Shown here: one piece after another, positions 48,342-60,084 of the stretch
Position numbering within the stretch: position 1 is the first letter of the stretch
Layout of the letters: the number at the start of each line of letters is the position of its first letter
Source of the DNA: Lamellibrachia satsuma
Taxonomy: Eukaryota > Annelida > Polychaeta > Sabellida > Siboglinidae
NCBI GenBank assembly: GCA_033239005.1
Contig: BSQZ01000001.1
Span: 33,071,688 to 33,135,687, forward strand
Reading direction: 5' to 3'
DNA: 64,000 bases
Notes under the pieces: generated by a model
Seen by the model: the letters and a program-made list of their open reading frames with translations, nothing else
Databases searched by the model: none
Told to the model about the DNA's origin: nothing
Made by a program: the position numbers and the translations under genes

Positions 48342-49625
48342 GGTTATGATAGTGTAAGTAACGAACATTTTAAATATGCGAATGAAAAACTTCTCATGTC
48401 ACTTTTATATAGCAGCATGTTAATTCACAGTTTTTTACTGGATGCTATGATTATTACAATAGCCCCCATAATTAAAAATAAGGCGGGTGACCTGACCTGA
48501 TAACAACTACCGACCCATTGCTCTATCCACAATTGCTAGTAAATTATTTGAATCCTTGACATTATCCAGGGTTTCTACTGTTTTTTATCTACATGTGTAA
48601 ACCAATTTGGATTTAAAAAGTATCACTCACCTGAAATGCTCATATTTTTATTAAAACTACATAGCGAATGGCTCATCTATTTATGTTACTATGCTGGATG
48701 CCCCTAAAGCCTTTGACAAAGTCAATCATAGTAAGCTATTCACCAAACTAATTGACCGGGGATGTCCTTCTTTTATTGTGCGCATTCTTTATTACTGGTA
48801 CAGAACTCAGAAATTCACTGTCAGATGGTGTTGTAGCTTCTCAGAATTTTTTACCGTTTCAAATGGTGTTAGGCAGGGTGGAATCCTTTCTCCACATCTT
48901 TTTAACATTTACATGGATGACTTAAGTGTAAATTTTAATAAATTACAAATTGGTTGTCTTTATGCAGGAACCATAATGAATCATATGATGTATGCCGATG
49001 ACCTTTGTGCTTTTTCACCTAGTGTTGCTGGGTTGAGAAAACTCACCGATTGTTGTGCTGAGTACGGCAATATGTTTGATATAACATACAACGCCAACAA
49101 ATCTTTCTGTATGGTTATTGATAACAAACCTAGGGACAAGACAAATATTCATCCTGTTGTTATCAATAACCATACACTACCTTACTTTGAGAAATGTAAA
49201 TACCTTGGCTATATTATAAACAATAACCGTACTGATGATGACGATATTGCTAGGCTAATTATGTTAAATCCTTTAATGAACGCATTTGCTCATCAATTTT
49301 TAGCCTTTTATGCCTGTTGGAAAAATCCAACAATATACTTTCTGTGAATTATTTTCACACTTTTATTTATTATCGAAGTCCATTGATTAAACATTGGATT
49401 GATCAATTGTATGCTTTTAATTCATGATATTTGTACTTTTATACAAATATATTTTTTATCCTGACTTATGTTATATATATTTTTACTACATGTATATTTA
49501 TATATATATATTTTTCTCACTACATGTACCTCTATCGTTCATCATGTGCGTATATTTATGTTTTTTACTTGTATGTATATATAATATTATGGGCTCTTGC
49601 CTGAAATAAAACATTATTATTATAA
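48342..49625 (+). pseudogene. LINE A: decayed non-LTR retrotransposon reverse transcriptase
   Basis: Translation in shifting frames gives the RT N-terminal region (SVSNEHFKYANEKLL; IIKNKAGDLT; after a frameshift NNYRPIALSTIASKLFE). After further breaks the frame 48691-49347 has FDKVNHSKLFTKLIDRGCPS, NGVRQGGILSPHLFNIYMDD and MMYADDLCAFS with the catalytic YADD. Stops and frameshifts make it non-functional. No endonuclease is present, so it is 5'-truncated. The 3' end is a TATTATGGGCTCTTGCCTGA-type tail, AATAAA and an ATT repeat at about 49585-49625. I place it in the Jockey/CR1 group broadly and do not assign a clade. Confidence 0.85.
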
Positions 49626-49699
49626 ACTAAATTGCTATATGTGCCAACTAAATTAAATAAATTACGAATGAGTGTAACACAGTTCATGCAAATACAATT

Positions 49700-49800
49700 C
49701 AACTTTTCAATTTGTGTACTTGCACACATGCTTACATGCGTACAGGTGAACACAACACACATGCTTACATACATACAGGTGAACACAACACACACAAAAT
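49700..49800 (+). repeat. Short tandem repeat, CACATGCTTACATRCRTACA units
   Basis: About three units ending AGGTGAACACAA between the LINE A tail and the orphan LINE 3' end. Confidence 0.8.
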
Positions 49801-49854
49801 TATTACATGTAAGAGAAAAAAACTGACTCTTTAACGTAGGAATATATATATAAG

Positions 49855-50110
49855 GAATATACGTTATTTTTAATTTGGGTGGCTCCTACGATAGCGACCA
49901 CTTTTGGTCTTAGTAGGAGTCTCCCGTCCCACAGCAAAAATTGGTGTCTTTCATTTTTTGCATAATGTATTACTTTGTTACTTATTTATTAATTGCTATT
50001 GTATATTGTACAGTTCAACATTTGTATGTATCACCTATATCTGTATAATGCCTCAATGTAATTTATCTGTCTTTCTGCTGTTGAGACAAATAACATTATC
50101 CTTATCTTAA
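49855..50110 (+). mobile_element. Orphan 3' end of a CR1/L2-like LINE with hairpin
   Basis: GGCTCCTACGATAGCGACCA followed by CTTTTGGTCTTAGTAGGAG forms a stem-loop. It has the same design as 55590-55636 in the LINE at 54.5-55.7 kb (GATAGTGATC...GGTCTTAGTGC). The segment ends in short AT-rich repeats (TTATCCTTATCTT). It may be the right half of fragment B (48235-48341), split by LINE A. Confidence 0.6.
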
Positions 50111-50654
50111 CTTGCTGTTGAGCAGACACGGCTGTTTCCAGCAGACAACCCCACAATTTGCACCAACATTATATTTTGTAACTTTATATCCCCCAAACTT
50201 ATTTATTTATGTCATTTGTTCAGTCATATTTTTGTTGAGTTTATGCATACATGATTAAAATGTTTAAATTAAAGTCAATTTGAACTATGAAGATTGTCCT
50301 TCAAGAAACTTAACAACGATGACAAGTTGTGACTTGTACGTATCAGTGCCACTTATCTCAACATCTAAGAAGATGTAGTAGTGAAGGCTGTCACCGTTAT
50401 GTGCAAACGTTGCTGACGTTAACAGGATCAATTATGTGCACCATGTTCACTTTACGAAGAATTGGCATTCTGAACAGTATTCATGCAATGATGTCTAGTT
50501 GTCCAATGACTAGATTTGTGTCCAGTTACTCTTTATGGCATAGGCTGGTAAATATAGCACTGTACTTTCCATTGGCATACTGGCCATAAGCAATGTTTAC
50601 AACTACAAGGGTACACAACTGCACTGAACATAGGCCTGGTCCGCTGACAATACA
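50111..50654. other. Intron sequence, nothing recognised
   Basis: AT-rich then a short plus-strand open frame (50329-50589) with no recognisable product. Confidence 0.4.
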
Positions 50655-50955
50655 CTGCTCAGACACACATCCTAGTAGATGTCTTGGTTGACGTGTTTCT
50701 GGGAAGACGGTTGAGACAAAAGAGCATATCCAGGGAATTCCTATCATTACCTGTCCGACCAAATAAAACTTAAGTTTCTGTATGTGAGCCCCACAAATTC
50801 AAGCAAACAATATTATTAGTTAACACAAGAATTGAAAAAATGGCATTTCACACAGGTCGATCTGTCAAGGGCAGATGTAGTGAGAAGCCCCTGGCCGCGA
50901 GGGTAGATTTGTCAGGGAGCTGATGTAGTTGGAACCCCCTGGAGGCGAGCGTAGA
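50655..50955 (+). repeat. Duplicated segment 2
   Basis: Partner of 43075-43350. Its right part expands into about three 46-48-bp units with GATCTGTCAGGG...GATGTAGTTGGAACCCCCTG up to about 51000. Confidence 0.6.
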
Positions 50956-51005
50956 TCTGCCGGGGGGCAGATATAGTTCGAACCCCTGGTGGTGAGGGTG
51001 ATATG

Positions 51006-53199
51006 CCCTTTTCACATGACATGACGTATCTGGACATTACTATCTTTAAGAAAAGCACTCAAGTTACAATCAACAATTCTAATAAAACAGGTTTTAAGAA
51101 AACAATGACTTGAATTATATACAGATAGCCACCTCTAAACACAAATACATTTTAATTTATAGTTGAGACATAAGTATAATAGTATAGTACGCGTCCTGAC
51201 ATTTTAGCATCAACCCACGATTTCTCCACTTTTGATTCAAATTACGCAGTGACGTGAATATGAGTGGCTTATATTATCGCTCTTTCCTTGGCACTATTTG
51301 GACTGCAAAAACAATTTTTTTTAATATATGTTTTTGTATATGAAATGATTGAATTTATGCATAGGGCATAGAAAGATGAGGCGAGATTTGGCATTTAGTG
51401 GCGTAAATAATTTAGCCTTGTTACCATGTATAATATGCACCTGAACCTTGAAGCAAAAAATAAGGAAAATAAATGCATACTATACACGGAAAATTAAAAA
51501 CTTCTTAAAATAATTTAAGCAATTTACCACAAATACAAAACATGCAATCATTAATAGTCGGTGTATTCACAAAGCAAGTTAGCAACACAGAAAATATGTT
51601 TTTAAGAACACTGCCATAAATTCAAGAACATTTAAGGGTACTTGAGACACAAAGCCAAATTCAAGAACATTCGGGGATCTGTGTGAATCCTAATTGGCAT
51701 TAACCCTTTAACTTCCAAAACAAAATTGATGTCATGACAAAATTTATACATTTCCATCCAGTTTGGTGAACATATTAAATTAATCCTTTTTATCTGGGCT
51801 ATGAACAGTGACAGAATAAACGGTTGCCATTTTGATATTTTATGATTTTGCCACAAGTTTTAGACAAGTTCCTGCAATGGCTGTGTCCATGAAAGGATTA
51901 GTTAATTGTGTTATTTTAGCATAATTTGTCACATATTCTTAAATTTTTCAAATGTGCACATTTTTAAATGGTACATACCAGTGTTTCAGGTATTAGTAAC
52001 ATTGGTTTACCGATATGAAAAACAGTGGAGTTAATTAGTGATTGCCAAGTGTGAGATCAATGGTGATGATTATAAAAATGTCACAGTTCCATTAAGAATT
52101 GTAATAGAGAATTTTGAGATCTAATTTTTGTTGCAAGATGGATATATATTAATTCGTCTTTACCCCTCAAAATAAGAAAAACATGCAATTCTATTTTTTT
52201 TTGTATTTCAATTGGTCAACAGATTTTAGGAATGCTTACACATATATATCTTACACATACATTGTACGGTGGTTCAAAGTTGCATCTGGGCCCAAGTTAG
52301 GCAAGTTGTTGGTGTTCTATATTTACAAAGAATTCTAACGTAAATGCAACTTAAATCGTTGACTAAAATAATGCATGTGGATTTGATAACACGGTATAAG
52401 TAATGTGTTTCCAATAAGTCCTAGTGAATGATCAGTGAAATAGTGCTAATGGGCCACGAGGCTAAGCAAAAATCGGAAGGTCTATTTCCGGTTAGGCTCC
52501 AATGGAAAACTAGTCTAGCTGAAAACAGGAGACAAAACGACATGAATAGTTTATATTAAAATACTTATATTAAAGTACATACAATATAATCACAGTAAAC
52601 AAATGTTTCATACAACACAATGAAAACTTAAATAATGTCAAACAAATTTATTATCAGGTTGGCGGGTTCATAAACCAACTAATAGATCTTACTAACTGAA
52701 ACGTATATTTATTTTTGAAATGTGATTTTGTTATTTAATTTGTCCTTGCAAAATAATCTGCGATGCATTATTTAATGACCTCATGCATTATTTATGGCAT
52801 TTCAACTGCTGTCTGTGATTAGACAGTTATCAGTGTACCTGTGAAATCAAGATATTTTTATTATTCATTTATTTCCCTTGTGAAAATATAAAAACAAGTT
52901 TGTGAAATGTTAAAAAGCTGCCTTTAAGTTCAAGGTAGTTCACCACATACAATGAGATAATTTTCAAAACCATTACTGCACGAAAACGCATATACATTAT
53001 GCTGACATTGCAGAAGTTGTTATCAGCCAACCAGCATCCATCATCAACGATGCTCGCAAACTTGAAATGGCCGTTTCTGCTTCCTTGTTTCATTTAGTTT
53101 GAGTATTCCATAAATGCACATCAACCGATAGTTATCACACTTTCTGCATAATAACAATCAATCGATTCGACATTAAAAACGAAGTGATCATCTTTAATT
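51006..53199. other. AT-rich intron sequence, nothing recognised
   Basis: Very AT-rich, no array, exon or element identified by eye. Confidence 0.4.
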
Positions 53200-54050
53200 G
53201 ACCTCTAAACGTTTCACTAATCGGATTTCCACTTCCCCGGGAATCGCGCGCAATATCGCGCAACAAAGCGTCTCTAACTCTGTAAACAACTGAACAGCCG
53301 CGAGTCAATCTGACGAACGCGCCAGATTCCCAATGAACTGACACCCGACACAAAGGCAATTACTAGAGAAAACAATAGGTGCTAACGGCTGCTAGAATGG
53401 TATTTACCCAGACAGCGGGGCGGAGGTTAAATAAGATAACCGAAGTTCAATTTGAGCATGACAGTTCCGACTCCATTTCCACTTCCTGGATTAGATTTCC
53501 TGACCTGACTTTTGTTTCGTTCAAGATAACAACCGGCAGAACTAAAGTACGCAACGCATACATAAAATCGTTAACGGAACAAACACAACATGCAATGCAC
53601 AGTAACACAAATATTCCTACCAGCTTGGATGAGCAGTTCTAAACTTAGTTTGCTTCGGTCTGGCTTCGGACAACACGCGGCCATTTTCTAAAGGTTTGTA
53701 GGAACGATACACGGCGGGTCATATGTAGGTGAACATGCCGGAAGCAAAACTGGCCCGTGAAATAGTCCCTAAAGCAATACGCTTTTGTGATGGAAACTGG
53801 TCAAAGTACGAAACTGAACACTTTTGCTTTAGATAAAAGCAAGATTTATAATGCTAAAGAACAAATCAAAATTACCGACGATTAAAGCAAATGGTGTTAC
53901 TTGCCGCGCCTCTGTACATAGTAACGGCAGTAAACAGACACTGAATGAAAACAGATGCAAGCACCATCGTGACGAAGATTTACTACGATCACTCAGCGGG
54001 GGTGTCACTATTTGTGAGGACGGTATAACGACAACGAAACAGTTAAATCG
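53200..54050. promoter_or_regulatory. CpG-rich island inside the giant intron
   Basis: CpG density is far above the surroundings (for example GGAATCGCGCGCAATATCGC near 53240-53260 and GCGGGGCGGAGG near 53415). A GCGGCCATTTTC (YY1-like) motif lies near 53678, and CCGGAAGC, a strong ETS-type site, at about 53738. Such a patch fits an internal promoter or enhancer. A short plus-strand frame beginning MPEAKLAREIVPKAIRFCDG starts at about 53734 with A at -3 but ends after some 33 codons. No gene is assigned. Confidence 0.35.
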
Positions 54051-54514
54051 ATAATCTTTCATAACATTGTTAGAAACTAAATTAAAGGAGACAAACAAAA
54101 TGCACAAGATGATCTATACAAATTGGTCTAGAAAATGGCAGATATCATTAAGTTTGTGGAATTGTATATGCTTACATCATGGTCTTATATAGGACATGGG
54201 AAAATAGCTAGACTATAAATATATTAAGGCACACTACACTAGGTATTTTTATCCTCACATATTGTCAGACATAGACAATGTAAATGGGATATGAGAAAGT
54301 ACCATTTTTTATTCTTGCAGAGGACAATAAATTAATGGAATAATTCAATTACTGATTGTGTAAATATGGCAGCAGTACGAAAATGTTTTAAAAACAATCA
54401 TAGTTCACTTGTCATCTGGAACTTGTTGGGTTTAGATGGAAAATCTATTGTCAATCTGAATGTCAAATATACCCTAACGAAAATGTACCATTGAATCACA
54501 TGGCATACTATGGT

Positions 54515-55727
54515 ATTATTACTACTGAACTGGTTATATCTGAATTAATTGACCGAATATACTTAAACCTTGATAAAAAGGCTTACCTTTAGCAGAATTT
54601 CTAGATCTATCAAAGATTTTGACACAATTGATCATACAATCCTTATCAACAAACTCAAACATTATGGCATAAAAAAAACACTGAATTAGAATGGTTTAAA
54701 AAATATCTACTATACAAACAGCAATATGTAGAATTCAACAACACAAAATCATCTTTAAAAACAATAACTACTGGAGACCCTCAATGTTCAATTCTAGGAC
54801 CATTATTATTTTAATATACACCAATGATCTAGCAATAGCAGGTAAAAAAAATTTCAAATAATGTATGCAGGTGATACCAACCACCCTGCTGACCATACTA
54901 AGTACCTTTACAACCGACCAAACTAATAACTCGGATACATCCAACAACATAAATTCAGAATATGCTAAAATAACGGACTGGGTAGCAGTAAATAAATTGT
55001 CCCTGAATGAAGAGAAAACAAAATGATGATTTTTCACATGGTCTCCTCATCAAAATTTTATAGCCAAGAAATGTTCAAGGATATGTGGAATTCTCTCTAG
55101 ATTAAAACATTATGTACCATGTCTATTTATGTCACACCTAAGCTATGGTATACTAACCTGGGGCTGCAATATTGACATAAGGATAAATAAACTACAAAAC
55201 CAAGCAATCAGATTTATCTCAAACAGTAATTATAATTCACATAGCACACTTTTACTAAAAGAACTGACACTATTAAAAGCAGATGTGACCTCCTTAAAAT
55301 GTCATGTTTTTCTACAGATATAAAAATGGAACCGTTCCAGAATATTTTAAAGCCATGTTCATTGCTTATGAAAAGGTACCATCTAGGCCAAAAATACAAC
55401 GAAGGACCCCCCAACGCTTTACCAATACAATATGATATATTTTGAGAACTTCTGTATTATTATTATTATTGCTGTTTTACATTGTTTGCACAGCCTGTAT
55501 TATTATTATCATCAGTATTGTTAGTTTTTTGTTAGTTTTTTATTGTTGTTGGCAAAATGTTCTACTGTAACAATTACTGCACTATACATAGGGAGGCCTC
55601 ATGATAGTGATCTTTCAGGTCTTAGTGCAGGCCTCCCTGGATCATGTAAACTGTACATAATTATGTATACACTGTTATTTGACTATATGCACATATATGA
55701 TCTAAACAAATAAACTTCACTTCACTA
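54515..55727 (+). pseudogene. LINE B-type: decayed CR1/L2-like non-LTR retrotransposon
   Basis: Conceptual reading across many stops gives ELVISELIDRIYLNLDKK, then a broken DLSKAFDTIDH-type motif, TELEWFKKYLLYKQQYVEFN and a damaged PQGSILGPLLF box. C-terminal LSYGILTWGCNIDIRINKLQ and FISNSNYNSHSTLLLKELTL follow (best in 55129-55323). The catalytic YADD is changed to YAGD. The 3' UTR has a hairpin at 55590-55636 (GGGAGGCCTCATGATAGTGA...GCAGGCCTCCC) and ends AATAAACTTCACTTCACT. It is old and inactive. Confidence 0.85.
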
Positions 55728-55870
55728 TTACATGGTATACCATGGTATATGATAACATTACATGGTAAACTGTGGTAGACCATGCTTTTTCATATATTGT
55801 GTATGGTAATGTGTGGTATACCATGGTTTACCATTTTAAAACATCATGGTATCTTATCATGGCATATGAT
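55728..55870. repeat. Palindromic CATGGTATACCATGG repeats, left block
   Basis: Dense overlapping copies of TACCATGGTA-type palindromes directly after the LINE tail; a sister block lies at 56845-56950. Confidence 0.85.
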
Positions 55871-56576
55871 GGTTTTATAAAGGAATTTATAACTATCCAG
55901 GTAAATATCAGTGTTGACATGTAATTGAGTATTGGTATACACATTAAGCTTACAGGATTGTTATATTAGAAAGGTAGTTCAATCATAGTCCAGTAAGTCG
56001 TGAAGAGATGGCACAGGCAGGGACATCCGCAGGCTGTTTTCCAGAGGGGGGCAAAAAATTCTGCTGTCTGAATTCGACCAGAAATCTTTACACTTACCAA
56101 AATGTCTACTTTCAATGAACAATAATTTTATAATTGTATATAATTAATTAACAAATATACTAGATGATCTACTTAACATAAATAGTAAACAATCTACTCG
56201 CCATAAAAGACTTAAATTTTACAAACATCCAGATCCAGGGGGTATGTGTCCCCCCTTGCCCCCCTCCTGACGCCAATTGGCACAGCTACTGAATTGTTCT
56301 TGAGTAAAACTACAAGGTGACATAACAAGCTTACACAAATATGTAGAGTGACCCCCCTCTCATAGACCAAGTAGTACCAATATCTTATTAATCGTTTTGT
56401 TTAGTGTATACAGTAGTCAATCACGCCCAAAACAGTGGACCACGTCATTTAACATGAAATGCTCTCCTTCAACAGTAATATCGGCTATACGTAAATGTAG
56501 ACGTATTTACAACAGGAAGTCACACACCTAATACTAGTAATAGGTAGCGCGTGTCGATCAAATAGTTCTACATTGT

Positions 56577-56631
56577 CCACCAGAGGGCACACATGTTCAA
56601 GTATTATATTAATTGTATCCCTAGGTGGCAC
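56577..56631 (+). promoter_or_regulatory. Pair of CTCF-like core motifs
   Basis: 56577-56590 reads CCACCAGAGGGCAC, a full match to CCASYAGRKGGCRS. 56618-56631 reads TCCCTAGGTGGCAC, 12 of 14. Both are on the plus strand, opposite to the cluster near 47.0 kb. Confidence 0.4.
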
Positions 56632-56844
56632 CTCCGCGTTCGAACTACACCGTCTTTGGCAACTTTTAGTTCAAAAGTTACACGCATACTTAAAGCATCT
56701 GACATTATCTTTTTATCTGTCAAACATCAATTTAACTAAAAAAATAAAGTTAAATGCTATGTATGTAGGTAACTTGTGAACTAACATTAATTTAATGTCT
56801 TTGACAATGTTTATAAATATGTATATTTTCATAAGAGATATGAT

Positions 56845-56950
56845 AATGCATGGTACACCATAGAATACCATGGTCTACCATGGTCTATCATGGTCTACCA
56901 TAGTTTGCCATGATACACCATGATATATCATGCTTTATCATGGCATATTT
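56845..56950. repeat. Palindromic CATGGT/ACCATG repeats, right block
   Basis: Ten or so CATGGTCTACCATGGT-like steps. Similar to 55728-55870 about 1 kb away, so the two could bound one element. Confidence 0.85.
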
Positions 56951-57417
56951 TCATGAGGGTACATATGCACATACCATTAGTGTTGCATAATAAAATTATT
57001 AATATTAACATGTGCAACATCTGCAATTGTTATAAAATAAATCGATCCTCCATCCTTAAAATTACTGCCATTGGTTTTAGCAACGCACGAACGCATGCAC
57101 GCACACACACAGTGACTGAAGCACGTCCTTGTGTTTCAGGTCAACCAGCTATGTGTCACTGAACCAGTACACACTTCAGCTATTGGTCAATGGCTCAATA
57201 TCCAGTCATGCGTGACCGTGTCCAAGTTGAAGGACCAATACTAACCTGTATAGGGGCAGTATTGTTTCTTTTGGCAATTTGCTTGTGGCACAATTACCAA
57301 TGAGAGCGTTTAGCAGTGTTTGTCAACTTACAATGAGTGAATGCACTGAGGGTCAGTCAGGACACATCAGCTGAAGTGTGCATAATCTAATTTAATATCT
57401 GACAACCCCAGTCCCAG

Positions 57418-57569
57418 TGGGAGGGAGGGAGGGAGGGAGGGAGGGAGGGAGGGAGGGAGGGAGGGAGGGAGGGGAGGGAGGGAGGGAGGGGGAGGGAGGG
57501 AGGGAGGGAGGGAGGGAGGGAGGGAGGGAGGGAGGGAGGGAGGGAGGGAGGGAGGGAGGGAGGGAGGGA
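57418..57569 (+). repeat. (GGGA)n microsatellite
   Basis: About 37 GGGA units, with two phase slips near 57470 and 57490. The long Gly/Arg/Glu and Leu/Pro/Ser frames here are artefacts. Confidence 0.98.
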
Positions 57570-58302
57570 AAGGAGATGATGACAAGTCATCACGAGGGCA
57601 GAATGAATATTCTAGTAAATGTGTAATGGTGACTAAGACGATAATTTTCAATAATAAGCCATTCACTTATTTAGTCTTATTTATATGCACTCATTTTGTG
57701 GTTTGTGTAGACGACTATGTTCATATCTTAAAAATGAATCATGTGTGGAAAGATGACACACACACATAAGAATTTACACAGATCTCCATTACAAACCCGA
57801 GTTTGTTACCAGCATCTGCACAAGTAATGCCTGGTTACGTTTATCTGTACAATCCACCTGGTGCCCACACCGGAACTACCCTTTGTGCATGCCCTTTGTA
57901 ATGAACTCCCTCTTTAAAATTATCAGTTGCTCAGTTTTTTAACTTACACAAAGATACCAGTCACATTCACTTATCAGAAACTAAAGAAAGCTGTGTATGA
58001 CTCAGGTAAAAACATGTAGTCATTCAGGAAGTAGTAAACTTGAAAGTTTTCCAAACAATAATCAAACAATCAGAGTTAAATAAATACCAACATTAATATT
58101 TAGTAGGTGGTGGTTGTCACACAAGGTATATAGTATAACCCATTTTGGAGATACAGACATATTAAACCACTCTTTTGCAATATATGTAAGTGCTTCCATT
58201 TTAACAGCAAAACTACAGAGATTCATGACTAAAATATTTCTGAATAAACACAATTTATAACCCATTTAGATGCATGAAGTTGACGCCATATTTTTGGTAT
58301 TT

Positions 58303-58355
58303 GTTAATACCTATACTTTTGTTAATATCTATACTTTTGTTAATACCTATACTTA
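58303..58355 (+). repeat. 21-bp repeat, about three copies
   Basis: TTTTGTTAATACCTATACTT units just outside the 58650 donor. Confidence 0.85.
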
Positions 58356-58649
58356 GACAATATGCACTGTCTATTCCTGCATTTGTGTTGAGAAAGCCAC
58401 AATCATAAGACCCATTTTCTTCATTTCTTATCTTTTACTCCAAAATGAAATGGAATCATGTCACGTTAGCCACACTATCCAGTTAACATAACCATTGTCA
58501 TGGATACAACGGAGGGCAGTTCTTTCTACAAAATGGTCAAAATGTTATCAAAGCTGTAACAACAGTTGTCACCATCAAAAGTACTATTATCGTAAACATC
58601 ACTGCCACTACCGGAGTCGCCACCATGTGCTTTCACCACTGTAACTCAC

Positions 58650-58968
58650 CTTTTGAGTGGCGCCATCTGTGTCGCTTTGTGAGCCGGTAGAAGTCAAAGA
58701 GTTTGCACCGACACATTTCGACTTCGTCCTCCTCCTCCTCCTCGCTGGAGGACAGCAACCTCTCGTTGACCTCCATCCTCAGTTCCTGCTTGAAACGACG
58801 ACACGGAGACACGTAGCTTGAGTTGCCAGCAATCGAATTGCTCCCCGAATCAACGTCCTCAACAAAACCATCATCGTCGTCATCTGACTGGAGGGCGTGG
58901 AGGTCACTGGGGTCAGAGATCTCTTGTGGCTGAAGGAGGACTATGACGGATGGGCTGTCAGTGCAGTG
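58650..58968 (-). CDS. Elf1-like: E74/ELF-like ETS factor, acidic N-terminal exon
   Basis: This exon of 319 bases has an excellent acceptor (TTTCCCTCAG) in phase 0 and a consensus donor (AAAAG|GTGAGT) in phase 1. It encodes about residues 31-136 of the long isoform. The start, CTDSPSVIVLLQP, resembles the PAVIVEHVP stretch of vertebrate ELF1 (family knowledge, from memory). Two acidic blocks follow, DDDDDGFVEDVD and SSSEEEEEDEVE, typical of a transactivation region. Between them FKQE fits the SUMO-attachment consensus (hydrophobic-K-x-E). The exon ends in a basic stretch, RLTKRHRWRHSK. It joins upstream to the ATG exon at 60176-60085 and downstream in phase 1 to 10866-10717, skipping the alternative exon at 13.8-14.1 kb. 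Confidence 0.85.
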
Positions 58969-60084
58969 CTGAGGGAAACATAACATTAGGTGTTAGAAAT
59001 TTACTTAATGTCATCGTGTTCTTATATAGTGTAATATCTAGCCATCAACACTGAACCCAGGCAGACCTGTTCATTCCAACACCAACTCAATTGCTCTGGT
59101 AAGCATTTAGCCATTATGGCGAGAAGACAATTCTTTCATAATATATATTATATCGACCACTGTCTATAGACTATAGCCAGCTGCTCATTCATACAGTTGA
59201 GTGAATTGGAACAATGGGGAGTGAACTAAATTGTCCATGCTTTGAAACAATGGCAAGGGGATTCACACAGTACATGGACTAGCCTCACCCCTATATAAAG
59301 GAAGCAATGGGGAAGAACACTGATTCAGTCCACTCAACTGTAAGCTCTTTCAGTTGTTCATTCAACTGAGACAATATTGTAACATCTCTTGTTTCATCAC
59401 GTTATTTATTGTCTTCAACAACAACAAGCTTGATTAAAATTTTTTGGCCGATACATTTTCAGGAGAGAATTACGAACTGAATTGTATGTTTATCTACCAA
59501 TCTCTGAGTTGTATCCATTGGCAGTAAACGTGCTTGCCACTGGCTCCTCTGTGTTTGGTCACACAGGCGTATGACAGTTTATAGATATACAACCAGGAAG
59601 TTTAATGTGTTTCTCACTGACCAATGGCTGAGTTTCCCTAAGGCTATGAACAGGTAGAGTTTCATTATGCCATTGTGATTATGGTTATTATGTTTTCTTC
59701 AAACTAGATGTGGGATTAGTTATATATGTATGTCGTTATTACATTATCTTCCATATTGCATAAAGTGATCAAAGCAAAATAGAAATTTTGTAAATAGTTT
59801 TACCTCTCAAGGAGCTATGGCTAGGTAAAAAAAATTTCTGCTGATTGAAGACCGAGGGATTCAGTCAAAATATTTCAAGAGTTTCCGGAGAGAAGGGACA
59901 ACATAAAAAGTAAAATTCCAAGAAACCAAAACGTCGATCCATTCAAATAAACAAAAAATTTTAAATCTGGATTTGTTTCGTTAGTGGTTAGTGCTAGTAC
60001 ACTAGCTGTAGTCTTACAAAATGTTGTCTCCTGTTTGTAGATTTATTAATTAAATATTAATTGTTAATTAAATAAATTATTTAC
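58969..60084 (-). other. Intron between the first two coding exons
   Basis: GT-AG intron of 1116 bases in phase 0. It contains a reverse fragment of interspersed repeat A at 59046-59100 and a doublet of CTTTCAGTTGTTCATTCAACTG near 59345-59370; otherwise nothing. Confidence 0.7.

Larger units (their letters stand above)
55871..58302. other. Intron sequence with CTCF-like sites and low-complexity repeats
   Basis: No gene recognised. Holds the features listed separately at 56577, 56845 and 57418. A G/C-richer CCAGGGGGTATGTGTCCCCC stretch lies near 56233-56270. Confidence 0.4.

Noticed and set aside
57367..57666. Leu/Pro/Ser and Gly/Arg/Glu open frames
   Set aside because: They read through a (GGGA)n microsatellite on both strands.
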